From contig JBIKOO010000001.1 in assembly GCA_044358015.1 (NCBI GenBank), positions 1 to 64,000 on the forward strand: DNA of 64,000 nucleotides, given 5' to 3'. The notes under the pieces are model-generated. The model did not search any database and was not told where the DNA came from. It saw nothing but the letters and a program-made list of their open reading frames with translations. Below are positions 16,526-25,745 of the stretch, in pieces. A program made the position numbers and the translations under genes. The DNA comes from Casp-actino8 sp044358015 (GTDB lineage Bacteria; Actinomycetota; Acidimicrobiia; Acidimicrobiales; Ilumatobacteraceae). Numbering within the stretch: the first letter of the stretch is position 1; each line of letters starts with the position of its first letter.

Positions 16526-16732
16526 GTGAAAAAGGGTCGTCATCGTCGTTTCGAAGAAGCGAGAAAATTGAAGCAAGCAGGCCCCAGCGCCTTTGACCTC
16601 GGCCTTGGTGGTGGAGAGTCGCAACCGCGTTCTCAAGATGATGAGTACGCAGCCTTAGCCGAAAAGTACGGAGTCGTGTTTGACGATGAAGACGAGATCG
16701 AGGCTGAGGACGAGGACGACGACCTGGCTTAA
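16526..16732 (+). CDS. Small acidic protein of unknown function upstream of typA
   Basis: 68 residues starting with GTG 16526. The N-terminus is strongly basic (KKGRHRRFEEARKLKQ) and the C-terminal 18 residues are almost all Asp/Glu, so the protein is bipolar in charge. There is no domain I recognise. It ends 20 bases before the chosen typA start, in the same direction, and its clean charge partition supports coding. A ribosome- or RNA-binding role is a guess based on the basic start and the TypA neighbour. Confidence 0.6.
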   Translation: MKKGRHRRFEEARKLKQAGPSAFDLGLGGGESQPRSQDDEYAALAEKYGVVFDDEDEIEAEDEDDDLA

Positions 16733-16752
16733 GCCGGTTGTCCACAACTGAT

Positions 16753-18585
16753 ATGTATACACAACTACGTAATGTCGCGTTAGTCGCGCACGTTGACCAT
16801 GGAAAAACAACTCTTGTGGACGCTCTTTTGCGTGCCACCGGAACGTTCGCGGCCCACCAAGCGGTGGTCGATCGTGTCATGGACTCAAATGACCAAGAAC
16901 GTGAGCGAGGCATCACCATTTTGGCTAAAGCTGCCTCGGTGATCTATAAGGACACCAAGATCAACTTGGTGGACACTCCTGGTCACGCCGACTTTGGTGG
17001 TGAAGTAGAGCGAGCCCTCACTATGGTTGACGGCATTTTGCTCCTGGTCGACGCCGCCGAAGGTCCGCTTCCACAGACGCGCTATGTGCTGCAGAAGGCT
17101 CTGTCACTGAACCTGCCCGCGATCGTTGTCATCAACAAGGTTGACCGTGGTGACGCCCGCGCCGAAGAAGTGCTCGACGAGGTCTACCAATTGTTCATTG
17201 ACCTCGAGGCCGACGACCACCACATTGACTTCTCAGTTATCTCGGCCGTTGCTCGCGAAGGCCGAACCATGGTTGGTCTCGGAATGCCTGCAGCTGACGC
17301 CGATCTTTCATCTTTGCTCGACACCATTCTTGAACGAATTCCCGCTCCAGGCGGAGACTCAAGTGCTCCGCTTCAGGCACTTGTGACCAACCTTGACGCG
17401 TCTGAATATCTCGGTCGTTTGGCAATTGGTCGCGTGTACCAAGGCGTCATGCGTAAAGGCGAGAACGTGGCGTTGCTCGAAGAAGAGTTCGCCGAAGGAC
17501 AGCCGCCTTTGAAGCGTCGTTTATCGCAGTTGATGGCCTACATGGGCGTCAGCCGCGTTGAAGTCGATGAGTTACGTGCGGGCGACCTCTTTGTAGTTGC
17601 CGGTTTCCCCGAAGTTGAAATCGGCGACACGATTGCTTCTGCTGAAACTCCGGTAGCTCTTCCACGACTCACCGTTGACGAACCCGTGTTACGTATGACC
17701 TTCGGTGTCAACACTTCGCCATTTGCCGGACGTGACGGTAAGTACCTCACGAGCCGCCACTTGATTGATCGCTTGAAGAAAGAGATTCTTGGAAACGTAT
17801 CGATCAAACTGCACGAAACTGACTCTGCCGACGTGATGGAGGTCGCTGGTCGAGGCGAATTGCAGTTGGCTGTTTTGATTGAAGGAATGCGACGTGAAGG
17901 TTTCGAACTTCAAGTCAGCCGACCCGAAGTTATTACCAAAGAAGTCAATGGCAAAAAGTTCGAGCCTCTCGAACGAGGTGTTTGTGACGTTCCCGACGAA
18001 TACGTGGGCGCGGTTACCCAAGCTTTGGCTCCCCGTAAGGGCCGAGTCACCGACCTCCGATCAGGAGATCCGGGCCGTTCAGTCATTACCTTTGAGTGCC
18101 CAAGTCGCGGTCTCATTGGTTTCCGTTCACTCTTGATGACCACAACCCGCGGAACTGCGATGTTGCACCAAAACCACGCTGGTTGGATGCCTTGGTGCGG
18201 AGAACTTCCTCATCGTCTCGGCGGAGCAATGATCGCCGACCGCGAAGGCATGATCACTGCTTATGCGTTAGACAACCTTCAGCTTCGTGGAGAGCTCTTC
18301 GTTGAGCCCGGCGAAAAGACTTACGAAGGAATGGTTGTTGGTGAAAGCGCCCGTGGCGACGAGATGGTCGTGAATGCCGTTCGTGCTAAAGAAAAGAACA
18401 ACATTCGTACGCACAGTCACGATGACGGTGTGAAACTTGCAGCACCGCGCATTCACACGCTTGAAACAGCAATTGAATGGATCGCCGACGACGAACTTGT
18501 TGAAGTGACGCCAAAGGCTATTCGTGTTCGTAAGCGATATTTGAACCCCGAAGACCGCAAAAAGGCCTTCAAGAAGAGCAACTAG
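16753..18585 (+). CDS. typA: Ribosome-associated translational GTPase TypA/BipA
   Basis: About 610 residues. The EF-Tu-like G domain has G1 AHVDHGKTT, switch I RGITILAK, G3 DTPGHADFGGE and G4 NKVDR. Domain II, two EF-G III/V-like domains (around GRGELQLAVLIEGMRREGFE and RGLIGFRS) and the TypA-specific C-terminal domain with RTHSHDDGVKLAAPR follow. It acts in ribosome assembly and stress translation. ATG 16753 gives the family N-terminus (MYTQLRNVALVAHVDHGKTT); an in-frame TTG at 16738 is possible. The downstream minus-strand gene ends directly against it. Confidence 0.93.
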   Translation: MYTQLRNVALVAHVDHGKTTLVDALLRATGTFAAHQAVVDRVMDSNDQERERGITILAKAASVIYKDTKINLVDTPGHADFGGEVERALTMVDGILLLVDAAEGPLPQTRYVLQKALSLNLPAIVVINKVDRGDARAEEVLDEVYQLFIDLEADDHHIDFSVISAVAREGRTMVGLGMPAADADLSSLLDTILERIPAPGGDSSAPLQALVTNLDASEYLGRLAIGRVYQGVMRKGENVALLEEEFAEGQPPLKRRLSQLMAYMGVSRVEVDELRAGDLFVVAGFPEVEIGDTIASAETPVALPRLTVDEPVLRMTFGVNTSPFAGRDGKYLTSRHLIDRLKKEILGNVSIKLHETDSADVMEVAGRGELQLAVLIEGMRREGFELQVSRPEVITKEVNGKKFEPLERGVCDVPDEYVGAVTQALAPRKGRVTDLRSGDPGRSVITFECPSRGLIGFRSLLMTTTRGTAMLHQNHAGWMPWCGELPHRLGGAMIADREGMITAYALDNLQLRGELFVEPGEKTYEGMVVGESARGDEMVVNAVRAKEKNNIRTHSHDDGVKLAAPRIHTLETAIEWIADDELVEVTPKAIRVRKRYLNPEDRKKAFKKSN

Positions 18586-19398
18586 TTATTTGCTCTTCTT
18601 CACCGTCAACACGGGGTGGGGAAGAGCAACTGCAGTTGGGCGCTCAAGAGCTTCTACCAAAAGTTCGTACACCTTCGCGCCAACCGACTCGATGATCTCT
18701 TCTTTGAGGTACTTGTAGACGGGTTCTTTACCAACGAACGCATCAGAGTTATCGGTGCACCACCAATGCAAGTCGGTGCCGCCGTCGCCCCAGTCGCGTC
18801 GCTTCCATTCACGTACAACTGTGTTCACCCAACCGTTGGTGTCGGTGTGATACTCGAGACGTAGTGGAAGCTGCCAACACACGTTGGGCTTCCAATCGAG
18901 TGGGCGTTCGTTAGCTTCAGTGGCAGCGATGTGGAATGCACATCCGGCTCCACCTTCAAAGCCAGGACGATTTAAGAAGATGCAGGCTCCATCAACTCGT
19001 CGAGTCATGGTGTCGCCTTCTTTGTTCTTCTTCAAGAAACCCTTTTTCTTAGCCTTGTCCTTGAATTGCCAATTCTTTTCTGTCAGGCGAACAACGGCTT
19101 TGACCACATTTGACACATCATCTTCATCAACAAAGTGCGCGCCTTCTGAACAGCATCCCTGATTCAGTTCAGGAGTTGGCTTATCCAAGATGCCTTGGCA
19201 ACCTTCACCGAAAATGCACTTCCACGATGATCGCATGAAAGTCGCATCAAAAATCCATGAACGTTGTTCTTTCGGATCTTCGAACGACAGCATCTCATGC
19301 AAATCCTCATGGCGACCCGATAAGCCGGTTACTGGGATCGGCTTACGCTTGGTGGCACCGCCGGATTTTGAGGACTTTGATGTAGATGAGTTGGTCAC
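18586..19398 (-). CDS. Cys-rich conserved protein, possible metal-chelating (YkgJ-like) family
   Basis: 270 residues with a low-complexity Ser/Lys start. The core has clustered cysteines: WKCIFGEGCQGI, NQGCCSEGAH, DGACIFLN, GAGCAFHIAA, PNVCWQLPL and HWWCTDN. The C-x5-C plus CC arrangement recalls the zinc/iron-chelating YkgJ/DUF3109 type, but I cannot confirm the family. The start GTG 19398 follows TAACCT by six bases. The stop abuts the typA stop with no gap, and the start faces alaS. No membrane segment is seen. Confidence 0.65.
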   Translation of the reverse strand: MTNSSTSKSSKSGGATKRKPIPVTGLSGRHEDLHEMLSFEDPKEQRSWIFDATFMRSSWKCIFGEGCQGILDKPTPELNQGCCSEGAHFVDEDDVSNVVKAVVRLTEKNWQFKDKAKKKGFLKKNKEGDTMTRRVDGACIFLNRPGFEGGAGCAFHIAATEANERPLDWKPNVCWQLPLRLEYHTDTNGWVNTVVREWKRRDWGDGGTDLHWWCTDNSDAFVGKEPVYKYLKEEIIESVGAKVYELLVEALERPTAVALPHPVLTVKKSK

Positions 19399-19404
19399 AC
19401 GAAT

Positions 19405-19410
19405 AGGTTA
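19405..19410 (-). promoter_or_regulatory. Predicted -10 box of the Cys-rich protein gene
   Basis: TAACCT, ATTCGT, GTG 19398 on the minus strand. Confidence 0.5.
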
Positions 19411-19445
19411 TGGCAATAACCCTTAATCCCACGATGAACGTTGGG

Positions 19446-19451
19446 TATCAT
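19446..19451 (+). promoter_or_regulatory. Predicted -10 box of alaS
   Basis: TATCAT ends 9 bases before ATG 19461, implying a leader of at most a few bases; divergent from the promoter at 19405. Confidence 0.4.
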
Positions 19452-19460
19452 TTCGGTGTC

Positions 19461-22073
19461 ATGTCTCCGCAAACACCACGCACCGCCAACGAACTGCGCA
19501 CTGCCTTCACCCAGTTTTTCGCTGATCGTCAACACACTCCTGTCGCTTCAGCGAGCCTCATCCCTCACGATCCCACCGTTCTTTTCACGGTGGCTGGCAT
19601 GGTGCCCTTTAAGCCCTACTTCGTTGGTGATGAAGTTCCCCCTTACAGCAGAGCAGCAACAGTTCAGAAATGCGCGCGAGCTGGTGGCAAACACAACGAC
19701 CTTGATGATGTCGGTCGCACCAAGAGGCACTTGGTGTTCTTCGAAATGTTGGGCAACTTTTCCTTCGGTGACTATTTCAAAGAATCAGCAATTCCCTGGA
19801 GCTGGGAATTCGTCACCGAGAATCTTGGGTTTGATGGCGATCGCATCTGGGTGACTGTTCACACCAGCGACGATGAAGCCGAAGCAATGTGGCATGAGCA
19901 AGTTGGTGTGCCCATGAATCGCATTCAGCGGCTGGGCGATAAAGACAACTTCTGGCAAATGGGCGACACTGGCCCCTGCGGTCCATGTTCAGAATTGCAC
20001 ATTGATCGCGGACCCGAATTCGGTCCCGATGGAGGACCGCTTCATGATCCACACGGCGATCGGTTCATGGAGTTCTGGAACTTAGTTTTCATGCAGTACA
20101 ACCAGGCCCCTGATGGCTCACGAACACCACTTCCGAAGCCCTCAATTGATACGGGTGCCGGGCTTGAGCGCATCTTGGCATTGGTTCAAGGGAAAGACAG
20201 TGTGTGGGAGACCGACGCGATTTTCCCCATTGTTGAAGCCGCTCAATCAGTCACTGGAGCAACGTACAAGGTGGGCGACTACGACGATCGCTCCAGTTTC
20301 TCGCTTAGAGTTCTGGCCGAGCATGCCCGTTCCAGCACGATGTTGGTGGGCGACGGAGTATTTCCCTCGAACGAAGGACGTGGCTACGTACTGCGACGGA
20401 TTATTCGCCGAGCCGTTCGCCATGCTTATTTGCTAGGCACTGAAAAATTAGTGATGCCGTCTCTTGTTGAGACAGCGATTGCGACAATGGGCGAGGCGTA
20501 CCCCGATGTCATCGCGCAGAAGGACTTCATCCTCGGAGTATTGACGAAAGAGGAAGAGCGATTCCGACAGACGCTCAAAACCGGACTCACAATTTTGGAA
20601 GACGAATTGCAATCAGCGGCTAAAACCAACAAGGTGTTATCTGGCTCAGCGGCTTTCCTTTTGCACGACACCTACGGTTTTCCTCTTGAGGTCACTGAGG
20701 AAATCGTGAGTGAACGTGACCTGTCGGTCGATATTGACGGATTCAACACTGAGATGAACCAGCAACGGCAGCGGGCCAAAGCGGCGCGTAAAGGTGGCGA
20801 AGTTGATTCACATCGTCACGAGTTGTACCGAGAAGTCATGGAACAATTCGGCACAACCGAATTTGTTGGTTATGAGCTCGATTCATGCGAGTCCAAAGTT
20901 TTAGCGATTGTTCCCGATGACGATGGCACCTTTGACTTGTTCCTTGATCGCACCCCGTTCTATGCCGAAAGCGGCGGACAGGTTGGCGATACTGGATTCA
21001 TATTCGCCGGAAGTAATCGGTACGAGGTTCTCAACACGACTTTTGCTTTGCCCGGACTACGCCGCCACCAGTGTCGCGTTGTCACTGGCAGTTTGATCGT
21101 TAATCAATCCGTGACCGCCGAGATTGATTCTCAGCGTCGACTTGCTATTCGTCGCCATCACACTGCCACTCATATTTTGCATTGGGCATTGCGACAAGTT
21201 CTCGGTGAGCATGTCAAACAAGCCGGTTCACTCGTTGATGACGAGCGCCTGCGATTCGACTTCAGTCACTATGACGCAGTTTCAGAAGAAGAGCTTTTGC
21301 GCATTGAGGAGCTCGCCAACACTTTGACGCTTTCCAATGAAGCAGTTGACTCGTCGGAGTCCTCAAAAGATGAGGCTTTAGCAAAGGGTGCGATCGCCTT
21401 CTTCGGCGATAAGTACGGCGATCGAGTTCGTGTTCTTTCGGCGGGACCTTCGGTTGAACTTTGCGGTGGCACCCATGTTTCAGCAACTGGCGATATCGGA
21501 ATAATCAAAGTCATATCCGAAGGTTCGGTAGGTGCCAACCTTCGCCGTATTGAAGCCGTTGCCGGAACTCGCACTTTGAATTTGCTGCAGCAAGACCGAC
21601 GAGTCATTACTGATGTTGCTCGATTAGTCGGCGCTGGTCCTGATGACTTAATGATCGGTGTTCAACGCAAGGTGGACGACATCAAGGGTCTTCAAGACGA
21701 GAACAAAACGTTACGCGCCCGTTTGGCCGTCACTGCAGCATCGGTGCTCGCTGCTGAAGCAGTTGACGGAATAGTGGTCGCTCAAGTCGATGATCTGACT
21801 CCAGGGGATTTGCGTGATTTAACGGTCGCGGTGCGTCAACAGTCTGGTATTCATACCGTCGTTCTCATTGGCGTGTCACCAGGCGGTGGAGTTTCACTAG
21901 TCGGAGCCGTTGATACTGCGAGTGGCAAGAATGCTGCTCAACTGATTACTGCAGCCGCCAAGGCTGTCGGTGGAGGCGGCGGCGGCAAAGGCGATATCGC
22001 AACTGCTGGAGGCAAGAACCCGGCCGGTATTCCTGAAGCACTTCGTCTAGCGCAGGAGGCGGCTCGCAGCTAA
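19461..22073 (+). CDS. alaS: Alanyl-tRNA synthetase
   Basis: 870 residues, full length. The class II core holds motif 2 (VGRTKRHLVFFEMLGNFSFG) and motif 3 (GAGLERILALVQG). The editing domain carries RRHHTATHILHWALR (HxxxH zinc site) and the CGGTHV motif, and the C-Ala domain ends with a glycine-rich VGGGGGGKGDIATAGGKNP. ATG 19461 (MSPQTPRTANELR) matches family N-termini and follows a -10-like box; the longer in-frame start at 19410 is rejected. It heads the alaS-ruvX-mltG-aroE cluster. Confidence 0.96.
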   Translation: MSPQTPRTANELRTAFTQFFADRQHTPVASASLIPHDPTVLFTVAGMVPFKPYFVGDEVPPYSRAATVQKCARAGGKHNDLDDVGRTKRHLVFFEMLGNFSFGDYFKESAIPWSWEFVTENLGFDGDRIWVTVHTSDDEAEAMWHEQVGVPMNRIQRLGDKDNFWQMGDTGPCGPCSELHIDRGPEFGPDGGPLHDPHGDRFMEFWNLVFMQYNQAPDGSRTPLPKPSIDTGAGLERILALVQGKDSVWETDAIFPIVEAAQSVTGATYKVGDYDDRSSFSLRVLAEHARSSTMLVGDGVFPSNEGRGYVLRRIIRRAVRHAYLLGTEKLVMPSLVETAIATMGEAYPDVIAQKDFILGVLTKEEERFRQTLKTGLTILEDELQSAAKTNKVLSGSAAFLLHDTYGFPLEVTEEIVSERDLSVDIDGFNTEMNQQRQRAKAARKGGEVDSHRHELYREVMEQFGTTEFVGYELDSCESKVLAIVPDDDGTFDLFLDRTPFYAESGGQVGDTGFIFAGSNRYEVLNTTFALPGLRRHQCRVVTGSLIVNQSVTAEIDSQRRLAIRRHHTATHILHWALRQVLGEHVKQAGSLVDDERLRFDFSHYDAVSEEELLRIEELANTLTLSNEAVDSSESSKDEALAKGAIAFFGDKYGDRVRVLSAGPSVELCGGTHVSATGDIGIIKVISEGSVGANLRRIEAVAGTRTLNLLQQDRRVITDVARLVGAGPDDLMIGVQRKVDDIKGLQDENKTLRARLAVTAASVLAAEAVDGIVVAQVDDLTPGDLRDLTVAVRQQSGIHTVVLIGVSPGGGVSLVGAVDTASGKNAAQLITAAAKAVGGGGGGKGDIATAGGKNPAGIPEALRLAQEAARS

Positions 22074-22492
22074 TGCGTGCAATCGGTCTCGACCTCGGTT
22101 CAAAGCGTATCGGCGTAGCAGTCAGCGATTTTTCAGGGACGATTGCCAGTCCACATTCAGTCATTCATCGCAGTAAATCAGTACGACTAGATCACCAGAA
22201 AATTCTTGATCTTGTTATCGAAGAAGAGGCCGAGATTGTTGTCATTGGTTTGCCACTTCTGATGTCCGGTGGTCACGGTCCAGCAGCCAAGGCCGCCACC
22301 ACTGAGGCGCGGCGACTCAGTACGGTTCTTTCTGTGCCAGTTGAGATGTTTGATGAACGAATGACCACAGTTGCCGCCGATCGTGCTCTAAAAGAAGCCG
22401 ATCTCAGCGCGACTGCTCGTCGCCAGTTTGTAGACAAGGTGGCAGCAGCAATCATGTTGCAAGCGTGGCTTGAAAGACGTCGTTCGTCATGA
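22073..22492 (+). CDS. ruvX: RuvX/YqgF family putative pre-16S rRNA nuclease
   Basis: 139-residue RNase H-fold nuclease, likely finishing the 5' end of 16S rRNA. It starts with RAIGLDLGSKRIGVAVSD (catalytic Asp), has VVIGLPLLMSG and the second acidic site in MFDERMTTVAAD, and ends with the Asp-bearing VDKVAAAIMLQAWL. Start and alaS stop share a base (TAATG), and AGGAGG lies at 22054-22059. Its stop overlaps the mltG ATG. Confidence 0.92.
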   Translation: MRAIGLDLGSKRIGVAVSDFSGTIASPHSVIHRSKSVRLDHQKILDLVIEEEAEIVVIGLPLLMSGGHGPAAKAATTEARRLSTVLSVPVEMFDERMTTVAADRALKEADLSATARRQFVDKVAAAIMLQAWLERRRSS

Positions 22493-23664
22493 GCAACAAA
22501 GTCAACAACGAAGACGATCTTGAGATTGATCCGTATCAAGTACTTCCAGATGTTCGCATTCAAAGAATGGTGAGTCGCAAGCTTGTTAATCGAACCGCAC
22601 TCTCTGTTGTTGTAGTTCTCGCGATCGTGTCAGTTATCTATGGCGGCTATCAATTTTGGTATTTGCGCCAAGTGAACCCACCTGGCGATCCTGGAGCGGC
22701 CGAGATATTTACAGTGACCGAATCTGATGATTTGTTTGCGATCAGTAAACGACTTAAACAAGAGGGTTACATCGTCAACGATTCGGTTTTTCGTTCTTAT
22801 GTCTCGTCTAAAGGCGGCCTCGACATTTCGGCTGGCTTTTTTACGGTGAAGCCACGCGATCACGTCGGCAATATCTTGCGAGTTTTACGCACGCCACCGA
22901 ACGAAACGTTGACCAAAGTTACTTTTCCCGAAGGCTTTACTTTGGAACAAATGGCGGAGCGACTCGGCGAGGAGATTAAGACTGTCACCGAAATTGATTT
23001 TCTCACCAAGACCGGAGACACTGCCGCTGAGATTTCGGCCGTCCGTTCGATTTACCAACCCGAATCGGTGACGACGCTTGAAGGATTGCTCTTCCCAGAT
23101 ACATACCTCGTGAGTGGCGACGAAACTGCGACCCAAGTTGCTCAGCAAATGCTCAAGTTGATGGAGCGGGTAGGGCGTCAAGAAGGACTTGATGATTCGT
23201 TGAATACAGTCGGATTAACTCCGTATCAGGTTCTGACGATTGCTTCAATCATCGAACGCGAAGCAAAGGTTCCCGAGGATCGGGCAAAGATATCGCGGGT
23301 CATTTACAACCGACTCACAATCGGTATGCCGCTTGAAATAGATGCCACGTTGTTCTACAAACAAAATCTTGACTTGCCATTCCTTGAACTCAAGGCCATT
23401 GACAGTCCGTACAACTCCTACCTGTATACCGGGCTACCCCCGACTCCTATCTCTAATCCGGGAAGGGCAGCAATTAACGCGGCATTAAATCCAGCACCCA
23501 ATCCTTCGGCAGGAGATCCGATCTGCCGCGAATTCACCGATGGCTCACCATGTTTGTATCTCTACTATGTGTTGTACGACAAAGATGGTCATCACAAATT
23601 CGCTTCAACTTTGGCGCAACATCAAGCCAACGTGCAAGCAGCGATCATCGCAGGAGTGCTCTGA
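22489..23664 (+). CDS. mltG: Endolytic murein transglycosylase MltG
   Basis: 391 residues. A cytoplasmic N-terminus is followed by one membrane helix (about residues 36-57) and a LysM-like domain. The YceG catalytic domain has SIIEREAKVPEDR (the catalytic Glu) and SPYNSYLYTGLPPTPISNPG. It cleaves nascent glycan strands to set their length. A short insert with two Cys (GDPICREFTDGSPC) sits before the last strand, absent from the E. coli form as I recall it. It overlaps ruvX by four bases and precedes aroE. Confidence 0.92.
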   Translation: MSNKVNNEDDLEIDPYQVLPDVRIQRMVSRKLVNRTALSVVVVLAIVSVIYGGYQFWYLRQVNPPGDPGAAEIFTVTESDDLFAISKRLKQEGYIVNDSVFRSYVSSKGGLDISAGFFTVKPRDHVGNILRVLRTPPNETLTKVTFPEGFTLEQMAERLGEEIKTVTEIDFLTKTGDTAAEISAVRSIYQPESVTTLEGLLFPDTYLVSGDETATQVAQQMLKLMERVGRQEGLDDSLNTVGLTPYQVLTIASIIEREAKVPEDRAKISRVIYNRLTIGMPLEIDATLFYKQNLDLPFLELKAIDSPYNSYLYTGLPPTPISNPGRAAINAALNPAPNPSAGDPICREFTDGSPCLYLYYVLYDKDGHHKFASTLAQHQANVQAAIIAGVL

Positions 23665-23665
23665 T

Positions 23666-24562
23666 ATGACCCACGATTTACAAGCGGCGATAGCAAATAC
23701 TCCATATCGCATCACGGCAAGTACTTCAGTTGCAGCAGTCATCGGCGACCCGGTGAAACATAGTTTGTCTCCCGTTATCCATAATGTCGGTTTTCAATCA
23801 CTAGGAATTGATTGGGTCTATGTGGCCTATGAAGTGAAGGCCGGACAAGCGCGAGCCGCTCTTGATGCAATGCGCACTTTCGGCTTACGTGGCCTTTCAG
23901 TGACGATGCCGCATAAGTCAGATGTCGCTGATTTGGTTGACACGGTGAGTGCCGCGGCGCAAGCGCTCAAGAGTGTCAACACCGTAGAAGTCGCGCCAAA
24001 CGGTCTCTTAGTAGGGCACAGCACCGACGGCGACGGCCTCGTGGCCAGCCTGTCGGCCCAAGGTGTGGAAGTAACTGGCAAAAGTATTTTGATTCTTGGA
24101 GCGGGGGGAGCAGCGCGCTCGGTCATCGACGCTCTGAAGCGCCATCGTTGTCACAACATCGTCATTGCTAATCGCTCACTAGCGAGTGCCCAATCGGCAC
24201 AAACACTTGCCGCCGAGATCAGTCAATCGATTGGCCTGGAAGACCTAGCATCTCTCAGTACCGTCATTTCCGCGGTTGACATCGTGATTAATGCCACCAG
24301 CATCGGTATGAGCAAGGATTCGGTCCATTCATCAGAAAGTCCTCTTTTGGCTGACCTGATCACGCCACAGCACACCGTGGTTGATTTGGTGTATCACCCC
24401 ATTCAGACCGAACTTCTGCGGAACGCCCAACAACGAGGTGCTCAAACGGTCGATGGTCTCGGCATGCTCGTGCACCAGGCGGCCCTACAGCAACAGATCT
24501 GGACGGGATTGATGCCCAATGTGTCCGATATGTACCGAGCTGCATTACAGGCTCTTTCTTAA
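23666..24562 (+). CDS. aroE: Shikimate dehydrogenase
   Basis: 298-residue NADP-dependent enzyme reducing 3-dehydroshikimate to shikimate. The substrate site shows VIGDPVKHSLSPVIHN (two Ser), the catalytic Lys in SVTMPHKSDV and NTVEV, then the nucleotide loop LGAGGAARSVIDAL and the closing QAALQQQIWTG. ATG 23666 sits one base after the mltG stop, with AGGAG nine bases upstream; it is the first of five shikimate-pathway genes. The longer in-frame start at 23540 lies inside mltG and is rejected. Confidence 0.93.
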   Translation: MTHDLQAAIANTPYRITASTSVAAVIGDPVKHSLSPVIHNVGFQSLGIDWVYVAYEVKAGQARAALDAMRTFGLRGLSVTMPHKSDVADLVDTVSAAAQALKSVNTVEVAPNGLLVGHSTDGDGLVASLSAQGVEVTGKSILILGAGGAARSVIDALKRHRCHNIVIANRSLASAQSAQTLAAEISQSIGLEDLASLSTVISAVDIVINATSIGMSKDSVHSSESPLLADLITPQHTVVDLVYHPIQTELLRNAQQRGAQTVDGLGMLVHQAALQQQIWTGLMPNVSDMYRAALQALS

Positions 24563-24570
24563 GTCAGCGG

Positions 24571-24576
24571 TAACCT
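24571..24576 (+). promoter_or_regulatory. Predicted -10 box before aroC
   Basis: TAACCT ends 8 bases before ATG 24585, so aroC-aroK-aroB may have its own promoter within the cluster. Confidence 0.4.
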
Positions 24577-24584
24577 GACTCCCA

Positions 24585-25745
24585 ATGTTGCGCTACCTCA
24601 CCGCCGGCGAATCCCATGGTCAAGCCTTAGTCGTTATTGTCGAAGGACTTCCTGCAGGATTGCCCATCACCGTTGAAGATATTCAGATCGAACTCTCCCG
24701 TCGCCGTCTCGGATATGGACGAGGACCGCGCCAACGATTTGAACAAGATGAGGTGACACTTGTCGGCGGTGTTCGCCACGGGCGCACCCTCGGTTCGCCA
24801 GTTGCCATCGAGATTAAGAACAGTGAGTGGTTCCGCTCGGACAAGTGGCACAAAGAAATGGATCCCGCCCCAGGGGCCACTGCTGATCCATTGACCAAAG
24901 TGCGTCCCGGCCATGCCGATCTAGCAGGAATGCAAAAGTACGGCTTCACAGACGCTCGCGATGTCCTTGAACGCGCGAGTGCCCGCGAAACCGCTGCTCG
25001 AGTTGCCGCTGGCGCATTAGCGAAAGCGCTACTTCGAACGATTGGTATTGACGTCATCTCCCATGTCATCGCGATGGGGTCGGCCAAATCTGATGGTTTT
25101 TCGCGACCGAAGCCATCTGATCTTGCGCAAGTCGACGAATCGCCCGTTCGTAGTTTTGATGGTGAAGCCGGCGCACGAATGGTCACCGAAATTGAACAAG
25201 CTGCCAAAGAAGGAGACTCTCTCGGCGGAATCGTTGAAGTGCTCGCTTACGGCGTTCCCGTCGGACTTGGTTCACACGTTCACTGGGATCGCAAGATCGA
25301 CGCGTTACTCGCCCAAGCAATCATGAGCATCCAAGCGGTGAAGGGCGTCGAAATCGGTGATGGTTTTGAAGTTGCCTCGCGGCGGGGCAGTGCTGGTCAT
25401 GATCCGATTCATTGGGACGCCGACAATGAGCGTTTTGCCCGCACCGGAACTCTTGCTGGTGGCACCGAAGGTGGCATTACAACCGGTGAACTCTTGGTCG
25501 TACGTGCTGCGATGAAGCCGCTCGCGACTCTCAATAGGCCCACCTTGCCAACAGTTGACGTCATCACTAAGGAATCCGGTGTTTCATTTAAGGAGCGCAC
25601 TGATGTCACTGCAGTGCCGGCGATGGGTGTTGTCGCCGAAACAATGGTGGCTCTTGTATTAGCAGCGGAAGCACAACGTAAGTTCGGCGGAGATTCGGTT
25701 ACCGAGTTTGTCCGTAACGCGTCGACGGCAACCCAGCCTTTATGA
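24585..25745 (+). CDS. aroC: Chorismate synthase
   Basis: 386 residues. It catalyses the FMN-dependent 1,4-elimination that turns EPSP into chorismate. Signatures are LTAGESHGQALVVIVEGLPAG near the start, RRRLGYGRGPRQ, VRPGHADLAGMQKYGFTDARD, and DREFG-like DNERFARTGTLAGGTEGG late in the protein, plus the C-terminal MKPLATLNRPTLPTVD. Full length. Its TGA overlaps the aroK ATG by four bases. Confidence 0.95.
   Translation: MLRYLTAGESHGQALVVIVEGLPAGLPITVEDIQIELSRRRLGYGRGPRQRFEQDEVTLVGGVRHGRTLGSPVAIEIKNSEWFRSDKWHKEMDPAPGATADPLTKVRPGHADLAGMQKYGFTDARDVLERASARETAARVAAGALAKALLRTIGIDVISHVIAMGSAKSDGFSRPKPSDLAQVDESPVRSFDGEAGARMVTEIEQAAKEGDSLGGIVEVLAYGVPVGLGSHVHWDRKIDALLAQAIMSIQAVKGVEIGDGFEVASRRGSAGHDPIHWDADNERFARTGTLAGGTEGGITTGELLVVRAAMKPLATLNRPTLPTVDVITKESGVSFKERTDVTAVPAMGVVAETMVALVLAAEAQRKFGGDSVTEFVRNASTATQPL

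Noticed and set aside
24683..25207. 174-residue minus-strand frame within aroC
   Set aside because: Antisense shadow of chorismate synthase; rich in Ser/Arg as expected of a shadow frame.
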